Shown here: positions 13,238 to 18,183 of the stretch, piece after piece
Layout: each line of letters starts with the position of its first letter
How positions within the stretch are numbered: the stretch's first letter is position 1
Assembly: GCA_947365485.1 (NCBI GenBank)
Contig: CANAXK010000010.1
Coordinates: 1-18,183, forward strand
Origin: an uncultured bacterium
GTDB taxonomy: Bacteria > Cyanobacteriota > Vampirovibrionia > Gastranaerophilales > Gastranaerophilaceae
Length of the DNA: 18,183 bases
Reading direction: 5' to 3'
Program-made: the position numbers and the translations under genes
The notes under the pieces: generated by a model
Databases searched by the model: none
What the model was told of the DNA's origin: nothing
Seen by the model: only the letters and a program-made list of their open reading frames with translations

Positions 13238-13576
13238 ATGGCAAAAAATACAGATTTAGCAAGAACACTACGCAAAAATTCAACACCCCAAGAGCGAATA
13301 CTTTGGAAAATTCTTAGAAATTCCAACATTAATAACCTAAAATTCAAACGACAGCATCCAATCGGGCCTTATATTGTAGTTTTTATATGCAAAGAAAAAA
13401 TGCTAATAATCGAACTGGATGGCGGACAACATAACGAACCCGACAACATTGATAAAGATGCCGAAAGAACAAAATATCTTGAAACTCGTGGATTTAGAGT
13501 TTTACGATTTTGGAATTGTGATATTGATAAAAATATTGCAGGTGTTTACGAAACGATATTAAAATCACTTGAATAA
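13238..13576 (+). CDS. DUF559 (Vsr/PD-(D/E)XK-like) protein with altered active site
   Basis: The 112-aa protein matches DUF559 over its whole length: LARTLRKNSTPQERILWKIL, FKRQHPIGPYIV, LIIELDGGQH, and YLETRGFRVLRFWNCDI near the end. The family is thought to have a nuclease fold related to the Vsr mismatch endonuclease. The family motif after GPYIV is normally Asp-Phe, the Asp being the likely metal ligand; here codon 48 is GTT (Val) where GAT would give Asp, a single-base difference. Glu59, Asp61, Gln64 and His65 remain. The reading frame is intact, so the protein may be catalytically dead yet expressed, or only recently inactivated. The left repeat supplies the ribosome-binding site. The natural role of the family is unknown. 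Confidence 0.88.
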   Translation: MAKNTDLARTLRKNSTPQERILWKILRNSNINNLKFKRQHPIGPYIVVFICKEKMLIIELDGGQHNEPDNIDKDAERTKYLETRGFRVLRFWNCDIDKNIAGVYETILKSLE

Positions 13577-13579
13577 AGA

Positions 13580-13617
13580 TTGACCCCTCACCCTCTCCCT
13601 AAGGAGAGGGAATACGC
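13580..13617 (-). repeat. Right inverted repeat of the DUF559 unit (38 bp)
   Basis: The reverse complement of 13193-13236 lacking its 6-bp CTAGGG insertion; all 38 positions otherwise match. It contains the same CCCTCTCC/GGAGAGGG hairpin. The hairpin may also end transcription weakly, although no T run follows. Confidence 0.9.
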
Positions 13618-13623
13618 GCTTAA

Positions 13624-13649
13624 CAATAGTGCTTATATGCTAGTGGTGC
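13624..13649 (+). repeat. 26-bp element upstream of the first XRE gene (copy 1)
   Basis: It begins CAAT, contains GTGCTT (13629-13634) and ends TAGTGGTGC (13641-13649). It aligns without gaps to 14105-14130, 22 of 26 bases identical. TAGTGGTGC starts 38 bp before the XRE start codon. It is probably a shared regulatory site covering the -35 region. Confidence 0.6.
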
Positions 13650-13665
13650 CACAAAAGCACATGGC

Positions 13666-13680
13666 ATAACATATTGTTAT
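13666..13680. promoter_or_regulatory. Palindromic operator-like site over the XRE start codon
   Basis: ATAACA-TAT-TGTTAT is a perfect 15-bp inverted repeat that overlaps the first two bases of the ATG at 13679 and the possible -10 CATAAC (13665-13670). The position suits autorepression by the encoded XRE protein. No Shine-Dalgarno sequence is present. Confidence 0.5.
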
Positions 13681-13900
13681 GGATTTTGAAAGAGAGACAT
13701 ACATAAATCTTGGTAAAAATATTCGAAAGTATCGTCTTGCCAAAGGCTTGTCACAAGAAAAACTTTCAGAACTTCTTGATGCAAATTCAAAATTCGTCGG
13801 TCATGTAGAACGTGTTGAACGTTTTATCAGCCTAAAAAAACTCATACTATTATCAAATATATTGGAAGTACCCTTGTTTAAATTATTTGATTTTAGATAA
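13679..13900 (+). CDS. Small XRE-family regulator (paralogue 1), 73 aa
   Basis: A minimal XRE/Cro DNA-binding protein with no other domain: LGKNIRKYRLAKGLSQEKLS forms helices 1-2, DANSKFVGHVERVERFIS the recognition helix and turn, and KKLILLSNILEVPLFKLFDF the closing helices. It is clearly related to the protein encoded at 14159 (IRKYR/VRKYR, LSQEKLSELL/LTQEQLSDRL, GHVERVER/GHIERCER). No Shine-Dalgarno sequence is visible. The only in-frame upstream ATG (13661) is followed at once by TAA, which fixes this start. The 15-bp palindrome at 13666-13680 and the 26-bp shared element suggest auto- or cross-regulation. The next gene is convergent, 3 bp away. Confidence 0.88.
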   Translation: MDFERETYINLGKNIRKYRLAKGLSQEKLSELLDANSKFVGHVERVERFISLKKLILLSNILEVPLFKLFDFR

Positions 13901-13903
13901 AAA

Positions 13904-14095
13904 TTACATATCAGCAGTGATATCTAAAAAATTATCAATAATTTTATCCAGTTTTTCTCTTATTATCTCCAAATTATTTCCAACATCAGGAATATCAATT
14001 GGTATACTTTCATTTTGAGCAGCTACCTGTAACACAACAATACAGCTTCTAATTTCTTGTAACTGTAAGACAAATTCTGCATACATATTTTCCAT
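13904..14095 (-). CDS. Small helical hypothetical protein, 63 aa
   Basis: I do not recognise this protein. It starts MENMYAEFVLQLQEIRSCIV and has two amphipathic, probably helical stretches (about 4-26 and 40-58) with a Pro-Ile-Asp-Ile-Pro break between them, so a helical hairpin or dimer is likely. It is acidic, with no signal peptide. I chose the ATG at 14095 because GGGGGA lies 4 bases upstream. The longer frame from 14149 would add a Thr-rich stretch and run across the regulatory region of the divergent XRE gene. It sits between two paralogous XRE genes, convergent with one and divergent from the other, so a partner or modulator role is conceivable but unsupported. Confidence 0.6.
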   Translation of the reverse strand: MENMYAEFVLQLQEIRSCIVVLQVAAQNESIPIDIPDVGNNLEIIREKLDKIIDNFLDITADM

Positions 14096-14104
14096 ATATT
14101 CCCC

Positions 14105-14130
14105 CAATGGTGCTTCTGTGGTAGTGGTGC
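14105..14130 (+). repeat. 26-bp element upstream of the second XRE gene (copy 2)
   Basis: It aligns gaplessly to 13624-13649 with four mismatches. TAGTGGTGC (14122-14130) starts 37 bp before the XRE ATG. In this copy TGGTGCTT is itself repeated 17 bp apart (14108-14115 and 14125-14132). A CATAAT hexamer at 14147-14152 would start transcription at the ATG. Confidence 0.6.
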
Positions 14131-14158
14131 TTATTAAGTATACAAACATAATTAAACT

Positions 14159-14407
14159 ATGTCAAGCTTTGATAAATATTTTCAGAAAAATATTGCTAAA
14201 CAAGTCCGGAAATACCGGACTATGAACCGCTTGACGCAAGAACAATTGTCAGACAGGCTTCGCTTAAATCTCAAATACATAGGACATATTGAACGCTGTG
14301 AGAGAAGAATGAGCCACAAGGCTATTATTACATTTCTAAAAGTCCTTCAAATTCAACCTTCTGAATTTTTTTCGTTTGAAGAACCTTTCGACTGGAATAA
14401 CAACTAA
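14159..14407 (+). CDS. Small XRE-family regulator (paralogue 2), 82 aa
   Basis: A single XRE helix-turn-helix domain: IAKQVRKYRTMNRLTQEQLS, then LRLNLKYIGHIERCERRMSH (recognition helix and the IGHIERCER turn), then ITFLKVLQIQPSEFFSF. It is a paralogue of the protein at 13679, with a slightly longer acidic C-terminal tail ending in WNNN. No Shine-Dalgarno sequence precedes the ATG; CATAAT at 14147-14152 lies 6 bases before it, which fits a leaderless transcript. The upstream 26-bp element is shared with the paralogue. The last 4 bp overlap the convergent solute-binding protein gene. Confidence 0.88.
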   Translation: MSSFDKYFQKNIAKQVRKYRTMNRLTQEQLSDRLRLNLKYIGHIERCERRMSHKAIITFLKVLQIQPSEFFSFEEPFDWNNN

Positions 14408-15615
14408 TCCTCAAACCCCGCCAAACTCTTCGCGAGCTTGTCCAAAACATTCTCTACAGAATCTTTGTTCAACAGCGCAGACTGCACGGCCGTGTTTACA
14501 AGCGTGTTGATTTCTTTCTGACTGCGGCGCTGCCTCAATTGCGGCGTAATCTTATTAATCTGCTTTGCGCTGATTGAGCGCGCCTTGGCTTCAAGCGAAG
14601 AATAATCGTTATAAAAACTGTCGCTCAAGGCATTCGAATTTGTGGCAATAACGTTCGTCATCTTTGCAAGCTCAAGCTGGTTTTGCTCGTTTGTGAGGTA
14701 CAGACAAAAATCAAGCGCTTCTTTCTTGTGCTTCGCTCTTGACGGGATAACAAAATTCATTACAGAAAAATCGTTCTGACCCACAGGGCCTTTAATCTGC
14801 TCCGTGACATCGGTCTGTGCATAAATAGAAGGCGCGTTTTCTTTTATCATAGTGAGAAAATTTGCTCCGCCCTGAAAGAAAACAATCTTACCTGCCATGT
14901 ACTGTTCAAGAGCTTCACGATGAGTGAAGGTTATGCTCTCAGGCGGTATCAGGTCTTTTTGATAAAGTATTTTAAACATCTCAAAAACCGGTTTTGCCTG
15001 TAAAAAGTCCTCCGGCTCAGAAATTCCGTACTTGTTCAGAATTTTTATCATTGTGTCGTTTTCCGTTATCGTAGGCAGGTACGCGTAAGCGCCAGTATTT
15101 GTTTTTACCTTTTCAGAGATTGCACCGAGTTCTTTGTAAGTTTTCGGGAGTCTCAAAATACCGGATTGGGAGAACAAGTCTTTGTTATAAATCGTAATCG
15201 CGCTTGTTGCATACCAAGGAATTGAATAGAGTTTATCATTGTATTTTAGCGCCTTAATGATTTCCGGATTAAACTCAGAGACCGCTGTTTCCGGAATCTC
15301 TTCCAGCGTGCCTTTCTGGGCAAGCAGTGCTGAAAAATCGGGATTAAGGTTTATCAAATCCGGCGGGTTATCAGTCATAACCGCTGCGAGGGTGCGTTTT
15401 TCGCCTTCGGAAAACGGGACATCAACCCATTTTATATGGGTATTCGGGTGTTCTTTTTCGTAGGTGCGAATGACTTTGTACATATAGTCAGAAAAATCGC
15501 CCATTTGCAAAGTCCAGAAGGTGATTTCTTTTTGCTCTGCATCTTCATGGATTGAGCAGGCTGTGAGCCCAAGAGTCGCAAATATTACGAAAAAAAACAG
15601 CAGAAACTTTTTCAT
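14404..15615 (-). CDS. Family 1 extracellular solute-binding lipoprotein
   Basis: A lipoprotein signal peptide ends in the lipobox LTAC (Cys20), so the 403-aa protein is anchored at a membrane surface. The body follows the sugar-binding (UgpB/MalE-like) family: ITFWTLQMGD, YEKEHPNTHIKWVDVPF, then NPPDLINLNPDF, LYSIPWYATSAITIYNKDLF (hinge region) and AGKIVFFQGGANFL. Such proteins capture a sugar, oligosaccharide or glycerol phosphate and hand it to an ABC permease. No permease or ATPase gene is near, so it uses a distant transporter or acts as a sensor. The ATG overlaps the stop of the preceding small gene as ATGA, which indicates translational coupling. Confidence 0.88.
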   Translation of the reverse strand: MKKFLLFFFVIFATLGLTACSIHEDAEQKEITFWTLQMGDFSDYMYKVIRTYEKEHPNTHIKWVDVPFSEGEKRTLAAVMTDNPPDLINLNPDFSALLAQKGTLEEIPETAVSEFNPEIIKALKYNDKLYSIPWYATSAITIYNKDLFSQSGILRLPKTYKELGAISEKVKTNTGAYAYLPTITENDTMIKILNKYGISEPEDFLQAKPVFEMFKILYQKDLIPPESITFTHREALEQYMAGKIVFFQGGANFLTMIKENAPSIYAQTDVTEQIKGPVGQNDFSVMNFVIPSRAKHKKEALDFCLYLTNEQNQLELAKMTNVIATNSNALSDSFYNDYSSLEAKARSISAKQINKITPQLRQRRSQKEINTLVNTAVQSALLNKDSVENVLDKLAKSLAGFED

Positions 15616-15995
15616 GATTTCATTTCCAGATTCAAATTCAAATCAATATACTTAAACGTGTTTATCAAAATCCCAGGCGGAAAATTGTAAACATTGTTGC
15701 ACGGTGTGATTTTCAGAATCGAATTTGCGCTGTCAACCCCCGCAACTGTTGCAAGGTACTTGTTCCGGTTTGCCGTAAAAATAATATACCCGTTTGAGGT
15801 CTGGACTTCTTCTATCTGGAACCTGTTTGCAGAAAGCGAAGCAAGAGTGAGGCTGTAAAGCTTGTCTTTATTAACCCCGAAGAATTTTGAACAATTCTCA
15901 AACATTATATTCTGCGGCGCAGTTATTGGCGGTGTTTCGTTTGCAAAAACAAATGAACACATCAAAAAAGCTGCTATCAGTAAAATTCTTTTCAT
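15612..15995 (-). CDS. Small exported hypothetical protein
   Basis: The 127-aa protein has a clear signal peptide (MKRILLIAAFLMCSFVFA-NE) and a mature part of about 109 residues with two cysteines (in FENCSKFF and ITPCNNVY) that could form a disulfide in the periplasm. The central IEEVQTSNGYIIFTANRNKYLATVAGV looks like paired beta strands. I do not recognise a family. I start at 15995 rather than 16025 because AGGAG lies 6-7 bases before this ATG and the signal peptide then begins properly. It is the first gene of a two-gene operon; its stop overlaps the start of the solute-binding lipoprotein gene, so the two products probably act together in the envelope. Confidence 0.75.
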   Translation of the reverse strand: MKRILLIAAFLMCSFVFANETPPITAPQNIMFENCSKFFGVNKDKLYSLTLASLSANRFQIEEVQTSNGYIIFTANRNKYLATVAGVDSANSILKITPCNNVYNFPPGILINTFKYIDLNLNLEMKS

Positions 15996-16015
15996 AAAAT
16001 CTCCTATGCATTTTG

Positions 16016-16021
16016 ATTTTA
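16016..16021 (-). promoter_or_regulatory. Possible -10 of the small exported protein operon
   Basis: A TAAAAT hexamer on the minus strand would start transcription near 16009, giving a leader of about 14 bases that contains the AGGAG site. No good -35 is visible. Confidence 0.25.
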
Positions 16022-16077
16022 GCACATTTCTAAACGCTTTAACTCATTTATTAATAGTATTAATTCCGGACAAAATG

Positions 16078-16086
16078 TGGTATAAT
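16078..16086 (+). promoter_or_regulatory. Extended -10 promoter of the helicase gene
   Basis: TGG followed by TATAAT (16081-16086) forms an extended -10 element, which can work without a strong -35. Predicted start near 16093, about 50 bases before the ATG of the helicase gene. Confidence 0.45.
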
Positions 16087-16145
16087 TACCCCAAAGGGAA
16101 GTTATAAAAAATATTTATAAATTTTAAACAACAAACGGAGAGTAC

Positions 16146-18183
16146 ATGTTACAAGAAGCAACACGGGCGATTAATTCCGCATTCAACAACAGTTTTATAA
16201 AAAAATTGAGCCAGTATCTTCACGACTGCGTGAGAGAAGAAGTCAAAAGCTCGACTTTCAGAAACCTGAAAGCCGATAAAGACAACAAATGGATTTTTCT
16301 GGACGAAGAAGACACCCTCTTCACACAGGGGCTGGAATACTTGAGATTAGAAGGCTCTGACCCGAAACTCACTGAACTTATGATTCAGTCTGAAACAAGC
16401 CAGAAAGATAAATACCTGATTTACGGCTACCTGTTTCTGGTCGGCAAAACCAAAAGCGGCAAGAAAAACGAATTTTTGACCCCGCTTCTTTATGCACCTT
16501 GCAAACTCGAAAGAAACGGTGTGAATATCAATTGCATGTTGACTGATGAATTTCTCTCACTCAACACCGGCGCACTTACTGCGCTCATGAAAAAAAGCGA
16601 CGACGAGGACGAAACAGAACAGCTGCTTGAAGGCCTGCTTGATGTTGTGCCGTCCGTTCCAATTACGCAGGAAAAAATGGATATCTTTTTAACCACCCTG
16701 AAATCCATTGTTCCTGATATTGATGTGTCCCTGAATCCGGCATTAAAAGTGGATGAAGACAACATCACAAAAGATTTTTACAACGAAAAAGTCAACGCTG
16801 AAAACGTCGACGAAATCATCGAGGAAGAAGAAAGCGCTAAAAAATCAACAATCAAACTCGACAAGATAAGCCTCACAAAACAGTGCGCAATAATCTTAAC
16901 AAAGCGCCCTTCTGTAACAGCAGGTGTTTTGCACGAGTTAACCCAGATTGCTGAGAAACCAAGCGGAATCTACAGAGAGACCGTACTCAATCTGATTAAC
17001 GAAGAGTACACGCAGTCAAAACCGACCGACACACAGCAGAAGACGCTTGCAGACTTCTTTCCTGTAACACCTTTGTCGCTTTCAGACGCACAACTGAATG
17101 TTGTTAAAAATGTTGAAAATGCAAAACTCGTATCGGTTTTCGGGCCTCCTGGAACTGGGAAATCACAGACAATTGTTAACCTTTGCGCGCACCTGATTGC
17201 AAACGGCAAAACTGTTCTGGTTGCATCCCGCATGGACAAAGCTGTTGACGTTGTTGCAGAACGACTAAACGAGCTCGGCGCTCCGTTTTTGGCATTAAGA
17301 GCAGGTCGTTTGAACTACCAGAAAGAATTGAGCATGCAGCTTCAAGACCTTCTTGCAAACAAGGTTGACCTTGACGAGGGTGCCGAAAACTCAATACTCT
17401 GCGATGTTTCAGACATGGAAAACCTTTTGAAAGCGATATCTGATTTAGAAAAAAAATCAGAAAAAATCATTAAGCTGGAACAAGAATGGACGCAGATTCA
17501 GGGTCAAATCAAGCTCGAAGAGCACACACATTCCAAACCGCAGTTCATAAAACATGTTTTGAAAGAGGACGAAATCAACACGGTTGAAAACTCAATAAAG
17601 TCACTTAGTGAGAACCTTGAAAAAAGCGGGTTCTTTACAGGGCTCAAAAACATGTCTGCCATCGGGAACCTGAAAAAAGTGCTTAGAGTCAACAATTTTG
17701 ATGTGAATAACGAGAACCTGGGCTTGCTTCAGGTTGAGCTTGAATTTGCAAAACTCATATGCAAGGCAAGAAAAATCGAGACCGAAATCCAGACAACAGG
17801 CAATATTCATGTGCTCTCCGAACAAATCAGAAATATGAAACGACAGCAAAAACGTCTGGCAATCGATATTCTGAAATGCAAGCGTAGAGATGCGTTAAAA
17901 AGCTTGATGCAAGACCCGATTAAGCGCCAGAGACTTTTTGTTCATTCAAAATCACTGGTTGAGCGAAAGAAAAACCTCCAAAACAGACTTCTTGAAACAG
18001 AAGACTTTAAACCACTTCTTGAAGCGTTCCCTTGCTGGTGCGTAACAACTTATGCTGTATCAGGCTCGCTACCTATGAAACCGGGATTGTTTGATGTTGT
18101 AATCATCGACGAGGCTTCCCAGTGCGACATTGCAAGCTGCTTCCCTATCCTTTACAGGGCTAAGAAGGCAGTTGTGGTTGGTG
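16146..18183 (+). CDS. Large superfamily 1 helicase/AAA-type ATPase, 3' end outside window
   Basis: The frame is open from the ATG at 16146 (GGAG 5 bases upstream) to the window edge, 679 codons. Walker A is GPPGTGKSQT (residues 333-342), and after a long insertion the Walker B motif is VVIIDEASQ (Asp655-Glu656). The DEASQ form is characteristic of the Upf1/DNA2/NAM7-like branch of superfamily 1 helicases. Residues 400-620 are strongly charged and probably coiled coil, as in many long members that insert helices between motifs Ia and II. The first 330 residues are a separate, unrecognised N-terminal region with an acidic stretch near 225-240. Motifs III-VI must lie beyond the window. Proteins of this build act in RNA or DNA metabolism, and some belong to defence systems; the sequence here does not decide. 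Confidence 0.85.
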   Translation, partial: MLQEATRAINSAFNNSFIKKLSQYLHDCVREEVKSSTFRNLKADKDNKWIFLDEEDTLFTQGLEYLRLEGSDPKLTELMIQSETSQKDKYLIYGYLFLVGKTKSGKKNEFLTPLLYAPCKLERNGVNINCMLTDEFLSLNTGALTALMKKSDDEDETEQLLEGLLDVVPSVPITQEKMDIFLTTLKSIVPDIDVSLNPALKVDEDNITKDFYNEKVNAENVDEIIEEEESAKKSTIKLDKISLTKQCAIILTKRPSVTAGVLHELTQIAEKPSGIYRETVLNLINEEYTQSKPTDTQQKTLADFFPVTPLSLSDAQLNVVKNVENAKLVSVFGPPGTGKSQTIVNLCAHLIANGKTVLVASRMDKAVDVVAERLNELGAPFLALRAGRLNYQKELSMQLQDLLANKVDLDEGAENSILCDVSDMENLLKAISDLEKKSEKIIKLEQEWTQIQGQIKLEEHTHSKPQFIKHVLKEDEINTVENSIKSLSENLEKSGFFTGLKNMSAIGNLKKVLRVNNFDVNNENLGLLQVELEFAKLICKARKIETEIQTTGNIHVLSEQIRNMKRQQKRLAIDILKCKRRDALKSLMQDPIKRQRLFVHSKSLVERKKNLQNRLLETEDFKPLLEAFPCWCVTTYAVSGSLPMKPGLFDVVIIDEASQCDIASCFPILYRAKKAVVVG

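Larger units (their letters stand above)
13193..13617 (+). mobile_element. 425-bp inverted-repeat unit carrying a DUF559 gene
   Basis: One gene with almost no other sequence is bounded by near-perfect inverted repeats of 44 and 38 bp. The inner ends touch the start codon and lie 3 bases after the stop, so gene and repeats form one compact unit inserted directly after argS. No transposase is encoded. No clear target duplication is seen; TTA occurs near both outer ends but not flush. The repeats resemble REP-type intergenic palindromes. That the unit moves or moved is inferred from this organisation. Confidence 0.5.

Noticed and set aside
13189..13620. Inverted repeats as plain transcription terminators of argS and the DUF559 gene
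   Set aside because: The internal hairpins are strong, but no T run follows either one, and the repeats extend well beyond the hairpins with near-perfect identity, which a terminator would not need.
16490..17849. Several minus-strand reading frames opposite the helicase gene
   Set aside because: They are antisense shadows of a clear coding frame carrying Walker A and DEASQ motifs, and they are rich in Ser/Phe/Cys as shadows usually are.
1..18183. tRNA, rRNA or CRISPR content
   Set aside because: No T-arm consensus with cloverleaf pairing, no rRNA-like sequence and no regularly spaced repeats were found on either strand by eye.

Overview
The window is a moderately AT-rich bacterial chromosomal segment with densely packed genes on both strands, nearly all starting with ATG, and no rRNA, tRNA or CRISPR array. 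A KpsF/GutQ-type arabinose-5-phosphate isomerase suggests a Gram-negative envelope with Kdo. The GlcF-like iron-sulfur protein and [4Fe-4S] endonuclease III are unremarkable in an anaerobe. The mix (YqeG-type HAD phosphatase, AMIN-domain protein, U32 peptidase, DUF4127 protein, many tiny XRE regulators) fits a gut bacterium of the non-photosynthetic cyanobacterial sister lineage (Melainabacteria/Gastranaerophilales). That placement is inference from gene content, not a demonstrated assignment.

Layout. 1-600: a strong outward-facing promoter at the left edge and a hypothetical minus-strand protein. 600-1127: a gene-free stretch that can fold end to end into a long interrupted hairpin of about 206 nt, a 6S-RNA-like candidate. 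1128-2270: an ECF-type sigma factor and its membrane-anchored zinc-finger anti-sigma factor, overlapping convergently with a YqeG-like phosphatase. 2837-5404: a DUF4127 gene followed by a U32 peptidase gene, probably one transcript. 5511-7264: an XRE regulator, an AMIN-domain membrane protein with a structured leader, and a second XRE regulator. 7265-7532: an intergenic region ending in a strong plus-strand intrinsic terminator that no annotated gene uses. 7521-9632: an iron-sulfur oxidoreductase subunit divergent from kpsF. 9705-11340: a small protein with a flagellar-rod-like C terminus, a zinc-ribbon membrane protein and endonuclease III. 11479-13188: argS.

13193-14407 is the most accessory-looking part. 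Directly after argS lies a 425-bp unit: a DUF559 (Vsr-like nuclease fold) gene bracketed by near-perfect 38/44-bp inverted repeats, each carrying its own internal hairpin. The left repeat also supplies the ribosome-binding site. The protein has Val where the family has its conserved Asp. Next come two paralogous XRE regulators, each preceded at almost the same distance by a 26-bp element (22/26 identical), with a small helical protein encoded between them. The rest is an orphan lipoprotein solute-binding protein translationally coupled to a small exported protein, and the first 679 codons of a large superfamily 1 helicase/ATPase that runs off the right edge.

The most notable points are the DUF559 inverted-repeat unit and its altered active site, the shared element before the XRE pair, the 6S-like RNA, the hairpin leader of the AMIN gene, the orphan terminator, and the anti-sigma factor with a second zinc-finger repeat that has lost its metal ligands.
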